Under the pieces are notes generated by a model. That model searched no databases. It was not told the DNA's origin and saw only the letters and a list, made by a program, of their open reading frames with translations. The position numbers were made by a program, and so were the translations under genes. Shown here piece by piece: positions 1 through 10,868 of a stretch of 64,000 nt of DNA (position 1 is its first letter; every line of letters starts with the position of its first letter). Source of the stretch: Jeotgalibacillus haloalkalitolerans (GTDB lineage Bacteria; Bacillota; Bacilli; Bacillales; Jeotgalibacillaceae); contig NZ_JAXQNN010000001.1 in assembly GCF_034427455.1 (NCBI RefSeq), positions 1 through 64,000 of the forward strand, in the 5' to 3' direction.

Positions 1-60
1 TTGCATGTATTAGGCACGCCGCCAGCGTTCGTCCTGAGCCAGGATCAAACTCTCCGTAAA
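1..60 (-). rRNA. rrs: 16S ribosomal RNA, 5' end only
   Basis: The reverse complement carries the universal 16S 5' sequence: GAGTTTGATCCTGGCTCAG followed by GACGAACGCTGGCGGCG. By comparison with B. subtilis the mature 5' end falls at about position 60. The rest of the gene lies outside the window to the left. It is transcribed away from oriC, as rRNA operons near the origin normally are. In B. subtilis an rRNA operon directly follows gyrA; here about 4.4 kb (the sigY operon and an HD-GYP gene) separates them. Confidence 0.97.
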
Positions 61-214
61 GTGTTTGAAAAGCTCATTGTCTTTTTGTTTCGAAAAAGAC
101 TAAAAATCTTAAACGTTGACGTTTGGTTGTTTAGTTTTCAAGGTTCAAGTACTTCTTTTCGCTTTCTTCTTTATAAGGAAGAAATGCGGTGTTGCTCTCT
201 CAAGCGACCAATCT

Positions 215-244
215 ATCATAACATCTTTCAGCGTTTTAAGTCAA
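215..244 (-). promoter_or_regulatory. rRNA operon promoter, proximal (P2-like)
   Basis: On the minus strand TTGACT (plus 239-244) and TATGAT (plus 215-220) are separated by 18 bp, upstream of a leader of about 155 nt running into 16S. This is a near-consensus sigma-A promoter. The leader between it and 16S contains the GAAAACTAAACAA-type stretch common in Bacillales rRNA leaders. Confidence 0.7.
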
Positions 245-323
245 TCACTTTTTTAAAAAAGTTTTTTACTTTGTTTTGCTGTGTGATGTAGTTGTTAGCT
301 GCGCTGTTGAAGCAACGAGGAAT

Positions 324-353
324 AATATATCACGGAACTTTGCACAAACGCAA
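324..353 (-). promoter_or_regulatory. rRNA operon promoter, distal (P1-like)
   Basis: On the minus strand TTGCGT (plus 348-353) and TATATT (plus 324-329) are 18 bp apart, about 109 bp upstream of the proximal promoter. Tandem promoters are typical of Bacillus rRNA operons. The -35 is weaker than that of the proximal promoter. The remaining 60-417 sequence is leader and AT-rich spacer with no gene. Confidence 0.5.
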
Positions 354-416
354 GACTTTTGAAAAAGACTATTAATTTAGATTATTTGCCACAAATTCAG
401 CAGCATCCAAAACCAT

Positions 417-451
417 AAAAAAAGTCTGGCAGCATTAACCTGTCGCCAGAC
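417..451 (-). terminator. Rho-independent terminator of the sigY operon
   Basis: A 7-bp stem GTCTGGC/GCCAGAC (plus 424-430 and 445-451) is followed by a run of T on the minus strand, just past the yxlG stop codon. It closes the sigY-yxlG operon before the rRNA promoters. Confidence 0.85.
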
Positions 452-460
452 GAAAACCCT

Positions 461-1231
461 TTATCCCTGCACCCATTCTCTTCTTTTTAAGTATCCGATC
501 GCTCCGGCAATCATAACTGCACATAATATGATTGTGGTGATTACTGCCTTCCATAGTCCAGAAAGTGTTTCGCTCTGAATAGCAAGATTCGACAGCGCCA
601 GAAGGTGACCAGGCGTCCACATCATTGGTTCTACAAAAATAGAGGATGCCAGTGCAAGTAATATTAAAATAACAAGTGCAGCTCCTGCCACCGCGGCACT
701 CCTTTTTAAAAACGTACTTAAAAACAGCACGAGCGTGACAGTGAAAATCAGCCACATCAGATAAAAGAACGAAGATAACAAAAGTTGCTGAAAAGCAATT
801 GGGTCAAATAATAAATAGATATAATAAAGTGCGGCACCCGCTCCTGCAAGATAGGAAATAAATGCAATGAGTGTACCTGCAAGCCATTTAGCTAAAAAGT
901 AGCTTGCGTGGGAGACCGGCTTAGCCAGAATCATCACAGCTGTCCCGCTCGACCGTTCACCTGCAAGAGAACCCATCAGTGCAAGTACAATGACAAATAC
1001 ACCGATTTGCGAAAACTGTCCGAGCGTTTCTGCAAATACCTGCTCAGATCCTGGCAGCGGGATTTCAAATACAGCGCCTTCCGGCAATCCGCCGAATTCT
1101 TCAAGAATATCAGGCAGATAATAGCTGGTCAGCGGCTGCATGATGCCAAGCGCGATAAATACAAGCGGCATCCAGATCCACTTAAAGCTTCTGACCATTT
1201 CAAGCATTTCTTTTTTAAACAGTACGCTCAT
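461..1231 (-). CDS. yxlG: ABC-2 type transporter permease YxlG
   Basis: 256-residue integral membrane protein with about six hydrophobic segments and the ABC-2 permease layout: an N-terminal helix near residues 15-35, a long extracellular stretch, then five clustered helices. It overlaps the upstream ATPase gene by 4 bp, so the two are translationally coupled and should form one exporter. Identity rests on the operon order sigY, yxlC, yxlD, yxlE, yxlF, yxlG and on length (B. subtilis YxlG is about 259 residues). The substrate is unknown. In B. subtilis the operon is controlled by SigY. It is the last gene and ends just before a strong terminator. Confidence 0.85.
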   Translation of the reverse strand: MSVLFKKEMLEMVRSFKWIWMPLVFIALGIMQPLTSYYLPDILEEFGGLPEGAVFEIPLPGSEQVFAETLGQFSQIGVFVIVLALMGSLAGERSSGTAVMILAKPVSHASYFLAKWLAGTLIAFISYLAGAGAALYYIYLLFDPIAFQQLLLSSFFYLMWLIFTVTLVLFLSTFLKRSAAVAGAALVILILLALASSIFVEPMMWTPGHLLALSNLAIQSETLSGLWKAVITTIILCAVMIAGAIGYLKRREWVQG

Positions 1232-2121
1232 TTCATCACCTCATGGAAGACATCTTCAAGCGAAGCTGTGCCGACTTCAAGTGAGCGAAGAGGCAACTGA
1301 GAGGTCAATGCTTCCTCAAGTATGATCTTCCTCAGCACAGCAGTTTCTTTTCCTTTAATGACTGCAGTATTTTCATTTATCTCTATTAATAGATCAGGAT
1401 GTCTCTCACCAAATGATTTTCCCCATTCCAATAGATGCTGATCTGCACGCAATACCATTTCGGGACGCTCATATTTCATATAAACGTGATCAATTGAATC
1501 AAAGAGCACTTTCTTCCCTCTATTCATCATGAGTACGTCATCGCATAAAACCTGCGCATCATGAAGGACATGCGTGGAATAGAGAATCGTCATTTCTTTT
1601 TTTAATTCCTTCAGCAGTGTCATCACTTCTTTTCGACCGGCCGGATCAAGTGCTGATACAGGCTCATCAAGCAGGAGGATCTTCGGACTGTGAATCAGTG
1701 CCTGTGCAATCCCAAGCCGCTGCTTCATCCCGCCTGAGAATCCGCCGATCTTTTTACCAGCATGTTCTGAAAGACCAACCCTCTCAAGCAGAGCATCAGC
1801 TTTTAACATTGTTTCCTTTTTTGATTTTTTGCCGAGTCTCCCCGCAAGCATGAGGTATTCTTTTGCGGTCATCCAGTTAAAAAAGGACGGGTATTGCGGC
1901 AGAAAACCGATCTGCTGTCTCTGATCCGCCACAGGTTCTTCGAATTCAATGGTGCCGCCGGTTGGTGTTGATAATCCACTGATCATGTGAAGCGCAGTTG
2001 TTTTTCCAGCACCATTTGGACCAACAAGTGCTGTCGTTCTGCCTGTTTCCAGACTGAATGAGAGCTGATCCACTGCTGTGAATGAACCGAATTTTTTCGT
2101 CAGATTCTGTACTGTAATCAT
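1228..2121 (-). CDS. yxlF: ABC transporter ATP-binding protein YxlF
   Basis: 297-residue ABC ATPase with Walker A GPNGAGKT (about residues 34-41), signature FSGGMKQR (about 128-135) and Walker B ILLLDEP with the following SALDP D-loop (about 148-160). A C-terminal extension of about 80 residues is typical of drug/bacteriocin-type ABC-2 exporters. It should dimerise and power the YxlG permease encoded next. The start abuts the stop of yxlE with no gap. It belongs to the SigY-controlled operon; the exported compound is not known. Confidence 0.88.
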   Translation of the reverse strand: MITVQNLTKKFGSFTAVDQLSFSLETGRTTALVGPNGAGKTTALHMISGLSTPTGGTIEFEEPVADQRQQIGFLPQYPSFFNWMTAKEYLMLAGRLGKKSKKETMLKADALLERVGLSEHAGKKIGGFSGGMKQRLGIAQALIHSPKILLLDEPVSALDPAGRKEVMTLLKELKKEMTILYSTHVLHDAQVLCDDVLMMNRGKKVLFDSIDHVYMKYERPEMVLRADQHLLEWGKSFGERHPDLLIEINENTAVIKGKETAVLRKIILEEALTSQLPLRSLEVGTASLEDVFHEVMK

Positions 2122-2313
2122 TTACGTATCCCTTCTGCCGATCACGAAATACAGAATCGGTCCAATCATATTGATGAAAATAATGACTAAAGCCCAGACC
2201 CATTTCGGACCGTTAACAGACGGCCGTTTGAATAAATCCACTAAAGCGGTAACAGCTAACACAATATTAATAAATGCCAGTGGTGCAATGATGGCAAAAT
2301 TTAAATCATCCAT
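2122..2313 (-). CDS. yxlE: small membrane protein YxlE (PLDc_N domain)
   Basis: 63-residue protein with two transmembrane helices and the short PLDc_N pattern: a first helix, a KGPKWVWALVIIFINMIGPI-like second helix, then a short basic tail after YFVIGR. It overlaps yxlD by 8 bp and abuts yxlF. In B. subtilis YxlE is one of the small membrane proteins that help keep SigY inactive. Assigned by order, size (62 residues in B. subtilis) and domain. PLDc_N proteins have no phospholipase activity by themselves. Confidence 0.8.
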   Translation of the reverse strand: MDDLNFAIIAPLAFINIVLAVTALVDLFKRPSVNGPKWVWALVIIFINMIGPILYFVIGRRDT

Positions 2314-2521
2314 TTTCCTCTCTCCTTTTTTGTAAATATGATTTCATTACTCTCGACCAGAGCAGATAAAATAAAAGCGGCATTGGGGTCTGAATCATCC
2401 CCCAGATTCCCCAGAACCATTTGGCATGCCCTCTTTTTCTGGCATCAGTGAATAAGAAGGTGCTTTGTGCAATCAGCAGACAGACAATGAGTATAAAAAT
2501 CAGCGGATTTACTTCATTCAT
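2306..2521 (-). CDS. yxlD: small membrane protein YxlD, putative SigY regulator
   Basis: 71-residue protein with two hydrophobic helices (about residues 8-25 and 36-58) joined by a basic turn (DARKRGHAKWFWG), again PLDc_N-like. It overlaps both neighbours (8 bp each), consistent with coupled translation. In B. subtilis YxlD acts with YxlC as a negative regulator of SigY. Position and length (68 residues in B. subtilis) support the name; similarity between YxlD and YxlE makes the pair distinguishable mainly by order. Confidence 0.78.
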   Translation of the reverse strand: MNEVNPLIFILIVCLLIAQSTFLFTDARKRGHAKWFWGIWGMIQTPMPLLFYLLWSRVMKSYLQKRREENG

Positions 2522-2801
2522 GCTGCTTCACCCTGCTTTTTCTAACGTACATAATGATCCCGGCAACCATTAAGAACAGGAGCTGGCTTGCTGCATATAA
2601 TACCGGCTCATTGATCAGCACCAAAACGGTCGTTGATACAATCAATATCGCTATCACCAAAAACCAGATGAGTTCTCTTTTCTGCCGCTGCCTGATTTCA
2701 TTAATCATCAGATTGAAGGATTCTCGTGACGGTGGGGATTTTTCCAGCCGGTCAAACGCCTGAAGACCTTTGATCAGTTTTTCTTCTGTCTTGTCTTTCA
2801 T
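2514..2801 (-). CDS. yxlC: anti-SigY factor YxlC
   Basis: 95-residue protein with a charged cytoplasmic N-terminal part (residues 1-42, suited to binding a sigma factor) followed by two transmembrane helices (about 43-60 and 67-85). Its start lies inside the 3' end of sigY (50-bp overlap), the usual arrangement for a sigma/anti-sigma pair. In B. subtilis YxlC is reported as the membrane anti-sigma factor for SigY. No zinc-binding ZAS motif is visible, as expected for this type. Confidence 0.8.
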   Translation of the reverse strand: MKDKTEEKLIKGLQAFDRLEKSPPSRESFNLMINEIRQRQKRELIWFLVIAILIVSTTVLVLINEPVLYAASQLLFLMVAGIIMYVRKSRVKQHE

Positions 2802-3276
2802 CTTCTCCCAGCTCCTTTCTTAAGTTTGCCATTGCATGGTGCAATCTGGACTTGATCGTTCCGGTGGAGACATTACAAATCGTCGCAATTTCCTCATAGG
2901 AATAGCCGTAAGTATATTTGAGAATGACAGGAATGCGGTGGTGGTCTTTTAATGTCCGAAGCGCTTCAGCCACCTCAATGCCAAGCTCATCGCCAAGGTT
3001 CCATTCAAGCTGCTGCTTGTTCAGATAAGTCTGCTCCCGTTTTTTCCTGCGTTTCTTATCAAGCCAGAGATTTGTAGCGATCTGAATCATCCATGTTGAA
3101 AAGGAGGCTTTCTCCGGGCGGAACTGTGAGAAGCGTTCAATACAGCGGATGACTGTATCCTGCGCCAGGTCTTCCGCTTCAGCCGGATGCAATGTCAGCT
3201 TTACAAGATACGCATATAAAAATGAATAGTTCTCATGCAGCCATTCACTGAGCTGCTCCGTGCGATCCCTGCTCAT
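2752..3276 (-). CDS. sigY: ECF RNA polymerase sigma factor SigY
   Basis: 174-residue ECF sigma factor. Region 2 is at residues 14-80, including AEAEDLAQDTVIRCIERF and the FSTWMIQIATNLWLDKKRR helix; region 4 helix-turn-helix is at about 108-160, with YGYSYEEIATICNVSTGTIKSRLHHA. First gene of an operon with yxlCDEFG, the same order as in B. subtilis, where SigY drives its own operon. An ECF-type promoter lies upstream. The C-terminus overlaps yxlC. The inducing signal is not evident from sequence. Confidence 0.88.
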   Translation of the reverse strand: MSRDRTEQLSEWLHENYSFLYAYLVKLTLHPAEAEDLAQDTVIRCIERFSQFRPEKASFSTWMIQIATNLWLDKKRRKKREQTYLNKQQLEWNLGDELGIEVAEALRTLKDHHRIPVILKYTYGYSYEEIATICNVSTGTIKSRLHHAMANLRKELGEDERQDRRKTDQRSSGV

Positions 3277-3308
3277 ACCGCCCCTCCTTTTCTTTGATCT
3301 ATTGCTTA

Positions 3309-3334
3309 TACGTTTAAGTTGTTCAATTTGTTCA
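3309..3334 (-). promoter_or_regulatory. candidate SigY (ECF) autoregulatory promoter
   Basis: On the minus strand TGAAC (plus 3330-3334) and CGTA (plus 3309-3312) are 17 bp apart, about 33 bp upstream of sigY. TGAAC/CGT elements are characteristic of ECF promoters, including the SigY autoregulatory site of B. subtilis. The final -10 base differs from the CGTC I would expect. Confidence 0.5.
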
Positions 3335-3393
3335 AAAGAAAATTAAATTTTTTAAACGCAGTCCCTTTCCGTGGAGGGCTTCGCTTTTCTGTT

Positions 3394-3571
3394 ACGCTTT
3401 GTTAAAGTAGGCTGTTGATTTCCGCTTCAGGGGGACGCTTTCCGCGGCCGGGCGGTGAGCCCGCAGGCTTCGCCATGCTCGGTCTCACACGTCCCTTCCT
3501 GCCGCAGGAGTCGCCCCTTTACGCTTCAATCACCAGCTGTGCAGTAACAACAATGGACTTTAACAAAGCGT
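3394..3571. repeat. GC-rich intergenic element with 15-bp terminal inverted repeats
   Basis: A 178-bp unit bounded by perfect 15-bp inverted repeats: ACGCTTTGTTAAAGT at 3394-3408 and its complement at 3557-3571. The core (3411-3540) belongs to a family of about 130 bp seen again near 16.9, 17.2, 18.9, 19.2, 45.3 and 45.5 kb, recognised by phrases such as GGACGCTTTCCG, TGAGCC, GGTCTCA and GGAGTCGCC. It resembles a MITE-like or REP-like non-coding element. Similar sequences occur widely between genes in Bacillaceae, as I recall. Confidence 0.75.
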
Positions 3572-3622
3572 TCTGTTAAAAGTAACCAATCAATATTTCA
3601 CAGAAGAAATGTGTTCTTCCAT

Positions 3623-3675
3623 TCACCTCCTGGGTATATCAATCACCTTTACCGATAATTTCGTCACCTTTTAAG
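3623..3675 (-). repeat. short 21-bp-period array (about three units)
   Basis: TCACC(T/C)(C/T)(T/C) cores start at 3623, 3643 and 3664, spacing 20 and 21 bp. They resemble the reverse complement of the array at 56.08-56.23 kb (TATCACCTTT cores). It lies just past the terminator of the HD-GYP gene. Weak on its own; included because of the shared period and context with the other arrays. Confidence 0.4.
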
Positions 3676-3723
3676 TTATTCAGCGAAGCGGAGATCAGCA
3701 GCCCACTTTAAAAGGATCCATAC

Positions 3724-3752
3724 AAAAAGGCTATTTCAATTAAGAAATAACC
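3724..3752 (-). terminator. terminator of the HD-GYP gene
   Basis: The stem GGTTATTTC/GAAATAGCC on the minus strand overlaps the last codons of the HD-GYP gene and is followed by TTTTT. One G-U pair; AT-rich but well formed. Confidence 0.65.
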
Positions 3753-4828
3753 TGTTCAATGTATAGCTTTCTCTCTTTTGTAAGATCAATGATGTCCTCT
3801 GATCCTTCTGCTTTTATCATTGGTCTCAGCAGATGCTGGGGCTGTGTAAAGATTACTTCAGCTGTCCGGTCATCCGATAGGATCACGCGCGTTCCTGTTG
3901 CAAGACCGCCTACGATCTCCTGGAGTGCTTTTAACAATGCAATATCAAACTTCCCAAGCTCATCCTCCCAGATGATTTCAAGCGCTCTGAATGGAGACTT
4001 TTTCGCACGGTATAGACGTTCTGAGGTCATGGCATGGAATACATCGGCGAGTGCAAGTACCTGTGAGGATCTCGAAATATCCTTCCCTCTGCTGCCTTTT
4101 GGATAGCCGCTCCCGTCAAGCCGTTCATGATGCTGCAGGATGGCAGCCTTCATTTCGTTTTTCAACAGCGGGCTGTCCATGATGTACTGATAGCTGTAAA
4201 GCGGATGCTTACGGATTTCGATGGCTTCCTCCTGAGTAAGGGGACCTGATTTTTTCAATATAGATAGCGGCATTTTTGCCATACCTGTATCTGTTAGGAT
4301 CCCTGCCACTGCAAGCTGAATACATCCACCCTGATCATAGCCTGCTTTTTCAGCCAGCAGATAGCTGATGATCGCAGTTGACACTGAATGGTGCGCAATA
4401 TAGCTTTTAGCTTCTGACCAGCGATGCAGCTGATAAATGACGTCTTTATGCTTTGCTACCTGCCTTAAAAGCGGCATTAATCTGCTTTTAAGCGCGACGA
4501 TATCCAGCTTTCCACCGGATTGCCAGGCATTGAATACACCGTTGTAATAGCTGATCAGTTCCATATACTGCTTTTTAAGCGGGGGTTCCTCTGCTGCAAC
4601 CACAATGCTTCCTGCTTCTTCCCTTACCGGTTCTGCCTCCACCTTACTGCCATCTGCCAGCTTTGAATAAACCTCAACGTGCTGGATATTAAAAGCTCTC
4701 AGTGCTTCAAAGTGAATCGAACTGAGCTCTGTTCCTTTTTTAATAATCGGATTCGCTGTCAGACCCATAATATCCTGAGCGATCCGGCAGCCTTCTGTTA
4801 GGTCATGCACGCTAACTTTCACCGACAT
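3740..4828 (-). CDS. HD-GYP domain protein with altered HD dyad
   Basis: 362-residue protein. The N-terminal 80 residues are a DUF3391-like beta region. A C-terminal HD-GYP domain covers about residues 140-310, with HHS at 146-148 and HHERLDGSGYPKG at 233-245. HD-GYP enzymes hydrolyse cyclic-di-GMP using a di- or tri-metal site. Here the HD dyad itself reads TD (Thr179-Asp180 in GILTDTGMAKMP, normally LLHDIGK), so a metal ligand is missing; the GYP loop is intact. It may be weakly active or a pure binding protein. A diguanylate cyclase gene exists in the same window (56.3 kb). The gene stands alone between gyrA and sigY with its own terminator. Confidence 0.85.
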   Translation of the reverse strand: MSVKVSVHDLTEGCRIAQDIMGLTANPIIKKGTELSSIHFEALRAFNIQHVEVYSKLADGSKVEAEPVREEAGSIVVAAEEPPLKKQYMELISYYNGVFNAWQSGGKLDIVALKSRLMPLLRQVAKHKDVIYQLHRWSEAKSYIAHHSVSTAIISYLLAEKAGYDQGGCIQLAVAGILTDTGMAKMPLSILKKSGPLTQEEAIEIRKHPLYSYQYIMDSPLLKNEMKAAILQHHERLDGSGYPKGSRGKDISRSSQVLALADVFHAMTSERLYRAKKSPFRALEIIWEDELGKFDIALLKALQEIVGGLATGTRVILSDDRTAEVIFTQPQHLLRPMIKAEGSEDIIDLTKERKLYIEQVIS

Positions 4829-4870
4829 ACACCTCCTGACTTCTAGTTCTTTTTTATCATTTTATCACAT

Positions 4871-4910
4871 AAAAAAAAGAAAGCAGGTGTTTTTTTCCTG
4901 CTTTCTTTTT
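4871..4910 (-). terminator. gyrA terminator (sequence works in both directions)
   Basis: A 12-bp stem AAAGAAAGCAGG/CCTGCTTTCTTT encloses an A/T-rich loop and is flanked by A and T runs on both sides. It lies a few bases past the gyrA stop codon. Confidence 0.85.
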
Positions 4911-4915
4911 AAAAA

Positions 4916-7432
4916 TTATTCTTCTGTATCTGTTTCTGAAATGGCCGGTTCTGCGTCAGTTGCTTCCTGACCTTCCATTCCTTCCACTTCTTCATCGAGT
5001 TCTTCTTCTTTTTCAATACGTGTAACGGTTGCTACCTGTTCCTCTTCGCCAAGACGGATCAGCTTCACACCCTGCGTGCTTCTGCCGGTTTGTGAAATAC
5101 CTGAAACATCCATACGGATCAGTACGCCATGCGCTGTAATCAGCATGATGTCCTCTTCGCCGGTCACAGCTTTCACTGCAACAAGACGACCGTTTTTCTC
5201 TGTGATGTTACATGTTTTAATCCCTTTACCGCCTCTTGACTGAACACGGTATTCCTCTTCAGGTGTACGTTTTCCGTAACCTTTTTCAGTAACGACCAGA
5301 ATATCGTTGCCTTCTTCGAGAATTTCCATCCCGACAACAATATCGTCTTCATTCAGTCGGATACCGCGCACACCACCTGCAGTACGGCCCATTGATCTGA
5401 TATCTGTTTCCGGGAAGCGGATCATCAGACCATTTTTCGTACCGATAATGATTTCACGGTTACCGTCTGTGTATTTCACAGAAATCAGCTCGTCATCATC
5501 ACGAAGGTTGATGGCGATCAGACCGTTATTACGGATATTGGCAAAGTCTGTTGCCGGTGTACGTTTTGACACACCGCGCTTTGTCGTAAAGAAGAAGTAT
5601 GAATTCTCATCAAACTCTTCAACGCGGATCATCGCATTGACCACTTCATCTTTATCAACCTCAAGCAGGTTTACAAGCGGTAGACCTTTCGCTGTACGGC
5701 TGAATTCCGGAATCTCATACCCTTTTGCACGGTAAACCTTTCCTTTGTTCGTAAAGAACAGGATCGTGTCATGCGTTGACGTTGTCAGCAGATGCTCGAC
5801 AAAGTCATCTTCATTCGTCCCCATTCCCTGAATCCCCCGTCCTCCACGCTTTTGCGTGCGGTACGTTGAAGCAGGAAGACGCTTAATATAACCGTTATGG
5901 GTAAGGGTCACAATCAGGTTTTCCTCTGGAATCAGGTCCTCATCCTCGATCATTTCCGCTCCGCCTACTGTGATTTCAGTACGGCGCTTATCGTTAAAGC
6001 GTTCTTTTAATTCAAGCAGCTCTTCACGGATAATTTCAAGTACGCGTGATTCATTGGCAAGGATTTCTTTCAGGTCTTTAATTAACGCAACAAGCCCCTG
6101 ATATTCTTCCTCGATTTTGTCACGCTCAAGTCCTGTCAGACGCTGAAGACGCATATCAAGAATCGCCTGTGCCTGCTTTTCAGACAGACTGAATTGAGTC
6201 ATCAGGCCTTCACGGGCAATATCTGTTGTCTCAGAACCACGGATCAGGGCGATGATTTCATCAATATGATCAAGCGCGATACGCAGACCTTCCAAGATAT
6301 GTGCACGCGCTTCCGCTTTACGCAGTTCAAATTCAGTTCTACGGCGGATCACGACTTTCTGATGCTCTAAGTAATGATGAAGGGCTTCCTTCAGATTCAG
6401 TACCTTCGGATGACCGTCAACAAGTGCAAGCATGTTAATACCGAAGCTTGTCTGAAGTGCAGTCTGCTTATAAAGGTTGTTCAGCAGTACATTCGCGTTT
6501 GCATCACGGCGTACTTCAATCACAATACGCATACCATTACGGTCAGACTCATCACGAAGATCTGTAATGCCGTCGATTTTCTTATCACGTACAAGCTCAG
6601 CGATCTTTTCAATCAGCTTGGCTTTATTGACCTGATAAGGCAGCTCATGAACAAGAATCGTCTCACGTCCATTGGCTTTTTGCTCAATCTCCACCTTCGC
6701 GCGCTGGATCACTGAACCGCGTCCTGTCTCATAAGCACGGCGGATACCGCTGCGTCCGAGAATCAGGGCACCTGTCGGAAAGTCCGGACCAGGGATATAC
6801 TCCATCAGTTCGCCGATTGTAATTTCAGGATGCTCACTGAATGCAAGCAGACCATCGATCACTTCGCCAAGCTGATGAGGCGGAATGTTTGTCGCCATTC
6901 CGACTGCAATACCGCTTGAACCATTAACAAGCAGGTTCGGGAAACGTGATGGCAGAACGACTGGCTCGCGTTCAGATCCATCATAGTTATCACGGAAATC
7001 AATCGTATCTTTATTAATATCACGAAGAATTTCCATTGAAATCTTCGACATTCTTGCTTCTGTATAACGCATCGCAGCTGCTGCGTCACCGTCAACAGAA
7101 CCGAAGTTCCCGTGACCGTCAACGAGCATGTAGCGATAGCTGAAATCCTGCGCCATACGTACCATTGTGTCATATACAGCAGAGTCACCGTGCGGGTGAT
7201 ACTTACCGATTACTTCACCGACGATACGGGCAGATTTTTTAAATGCTTTATCAGACGTCATACCAAGGTCATTCATCGCATAAAGAATACGACGGTGAAC
7301 CGGCTTTAAGCCGTCTCTTACATCAGGAAGGGCACGTGATACGATAACGCTCATTGCGTAATCCATAAATGAAGTACGCATTTCCTGACTAATATTGATT
7401 TCATGAACATTCGAACTCGGCGTTTCAGCCAT
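4916..7432 (-). CDS. gyrA: DNA gyrase subunit A
   Basis: 838-residue gyrase A subunit, the strand-breaking half of the A2B2 enzyme that puts negative supercoils into DNA. The N-terminal winged-helix domain holds the catalytic tyrosine at 123 (AMRYTEARM). The quinolone region HGDSAVYD has the wild-type Ser84. The tower and coiled coil lie at about 360-500. The C-terminal beta-pinwheel includes the GyrA box QKRGGRGI near 560 and ends in an acidic tail (about residues 800-838) that is longer than needed for the fold. Downstream of gyrB with an 86-bp gap; transcribed away from oriC. Confidence 0.98.
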   Translation of the reverse strand: MAETPSSNVHEINISQEMRTSFMDYAMSVIVSRALPDVRDGLKPVHRRILYAMNDLGMTSDKAFKKSARIVGEVIGKYHPHGDSAVYDTMVRMAQDFSYRYMLVDGHGNFGSVDGDAAAAMRYTEARMSKISMEILRDINKDTIDFRDNYDGSEREPVVLPSRFPNLLVNGSSGIAVGMATNIPPHQLGEVIDGLLAFSEHPEITIGELMEYIPGPDFPTGALILGRSGIRRAYETGRGSVIQRAKVEIEQKANGRETILVHELPYQVNKAKLIEKIAELVRDKKIDGITDLRDESDRNGMRIVIEVRRDANANVLLNNLYKQTALQTSFGINMLALVDGHPKVLNLKEALHHYLEHQKVVIRRRTEFELRKAEARAHILEGLRIALDHIDEIIALIRGSETTDIAREGLMTQFSLSEKQAQAILDMRLQRLTGLERDKIEEEYQGLVALIKDLKEILANESRVLEIIREELLELKERFNDKRRTEITVGGAEMIEDEDLIPEENLIVTLTHNGYIKRLPASTYRTQKRGGRGIQGMGTNEDDFVEHLLTTSTHDTILFFTNKGKVYRAKGYEIPEFSRTAKGLPLVNLLEVDKDEVVNAMIRVEEFDENSYFFFTTKRGVSKRTPATDFANIRNNGLIAINLRDDDELISVKYTDGNREIIIGTKNGLMIRFPETDIRSMGRTAGGVRGIRLNEDDIVVGMEILEEGNDILVVTEKGYGKRTPEEEYRVQSRGGKGIKTCNITEKNGRLVAVKAVTGEEDIMLITAHGVLIRMDVSGISQTGRSTQGVKLIRLGEEEQVATVTRIEKEEELDEEVEGMEGQEATDAEPAISETDTEE

Positions 7433-7518
7433 AACAGAAAAACCTCCTATTCCTGCAATTACTCTGTTCTAAACATTAAGAAGGGATAGGAAAGCCTATC
7501 CCTCCGCATTTATAAAAG

Positions 7519-9462
<1,944 letters not shown>

Positions 9463-9478
9463 TCACCTGCACTTTCTA

Positions 9479-9733
9479 TTACTTACGGCCAAAGGGCCTG
9501 CTCATTTTTTCCGCTCTTTTTTTCAAGGTTGCTGAAGACAATGGTGACAAATAAACTTTGAAATCTGTGATGACAATTGATTTACAGGCTGACTGACAGA
9601 GATCAACGATGCCGTTTTCGTTATCTTTCATAAACTGCTCCATAATGAGCGAGTCTTCTGCTGCCTGTACATCCATGATCGCCACGATATCATTCATTCT
9701 GACCATTGCGTCTTCCCCGATATGCACATACAT
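9479..9733 (-). CDS. remB: extracellular matrix regulator RemB (DUF370 family)
   Basis: 84-residue DUF370 protein (MYVHIGEDAMV... ending SPLSSATLKKRAEKM). RemB (YaaB) promotes biofilm matrix gene expression in B. subtilis; the paralogue RemA is a DNA-binding regulator. Position between recF and gyrB matches B. subtilis. Only 6 bp separate it from recF, so it is co-transcribed. Confidence 0.92.
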   Translation of the reverse strand: MYVHIGEDAMVRMNDIVAIMDVQAAEDSLIMEQFMKDNENGIVDLCQSACKSIVITDFKVYLSPLSSATLKKRAEKMSRPFGRK

Positions 9734-9739
9734 CTAGGG

Positions 9740-10864
9740 TCAGCCCCCTTCAGTTTTTTTCATCACACCGTCCTCGACAATAAACGTTGTCGCCTCATTC
9801 AGTGTCTGATGGTCAATCCCTTCCACGCTGGTGGTGGTCACAAAGGTCTGGACTTTACCCTGGATTGTATTCAGTAGATGGGACTGTCTGTAATCATCCA
9901 GCTCCGAGAGTACGTCATCCAGAAGTAAAATCGGATACTCACCGATCTCTGCATGGATCAATTCAATCTCGGCTAATTTGATCGAAAGCGCGGTTGTCCG
10001 CTGCTGACCCTGCGAGCCGAATGTCTGGACATCATGACCGTTCACTAAAAACTGCAGATCATCACGGTGGGGTCCTGCAAGCGTAACGCCCCGCTCAATC
10101 TCTCTTTGCCGGACGGATGCCAGCTTTTCGCGGAAGACTTCTTCGACTTCTTTGAGCTGCTGCTCTGCTGTTACCTGCACAGACGGCTTGTACACGACTT
10201 CAAGCGTTTCAAGCCCGCGTGAGATCCCTTTATGAATCGGTTCCGCCCATTCCTGCAAAAGCTTTAAATATTGAAAACGGCGCACGACAATTTTAGCAGC
10301 CATCTCAACAAACTGGTCAGTCAATACATCAAGCATTGTCTGATCTGTCTGCTTTCTTGCCTGCAGCTGTTTCAGATAGTGATTGCGCTGAAGCAGAATC
10401 TTCTGGTAAAGACTGCTGTCATGTAAATAGACAGCCGACACCTGGCCAATCTCCATATCAATAAAACGACGCCTTACTTGAGGGCTCCCCTTTACCAGGT
10501 GGAGATCTTCGGGCGCGAACATGACGACATTCATATGGCCGACATAGCGGCTGAGTTTTGATTGTTCAAGGTGATTGACTTTTGCTTTCTTCCCTTTTTT
10601 TGAAATCACAAGTTCAAGGGGAAGTGCTCCGTGCTGCTTCATCACTCTACCTTCTATTTTAGCATACTCTTCATTCCATTGTATTAAATCTTTATCATTT
10701 GACGTTCTATGGGATTTTGCCATTGCCAGGACATAAATGGACTCCATGACGTTTGTCTTGCCCTGCGCGTTTTCTCCGAGGATTACGTTGACATTGTTAT
10801 CAAATTTTAATGTCAGCCCATCATAATTTCGATAATGCGTAAGCTTAAGCTGCTCAATGTGCAT
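9740..10864 (-). CDS. recF: DNA replication/repair protein RecF
   Basis: 374-residue SMC-like ATPase that helps load RecA at single-strand gaps. Walker [16 protein letters not shown] is at about residues 31-45, the signature region [18 protein letters not shown] at about 280-297, and Walker [13 protein letters not shown] near 316-327. Length is usual for Bacillus RecF (about 370). Four bases separate it from yaaA. Confidence 0.97.
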   Translation of the reverse strand: MHIEQLKLTHYRNYDGLTLKFDNNVNVILGENAQGKTNVMESIYVLAMAKSHRTSNDKDLIQWNEEYAKIEGRVMKQHGALPLELVISKKGKKAKVNHLEQSKLSRYVGHMNVVMFAPEDLHLVKGSPQVRRRFIDMEIGQVSAVYLHDSSLYQKILLQRNHYLKQLQARKQTDQTMLDVLTDQFVEMAAKIVVRRFQYLKLLQEWAEPIHKGISRGLETLEVVYKPSVQVTAEQQLKEVEEVFREKLASVRQREIERGVTLAGPHRDDLQFLVNGHDVQTFGSQGQQRTTALSIKLAEIELIHAEIGEYPILLLDDVLSELDDYRQSHLLNTIQGKVQTFVTTTSVEGIDHQTLNEATTFIVEDGVMKKTEGG

Positions 10865-10868
10865 TTGG

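Noticed and set aside
435-755. Antisense and shifted open frames within yxlG, gyrA, gyrB, ychF and other long genes
   Set aside because: They lie in the shadow of genes with clear family motifs and lack ribosome sites.
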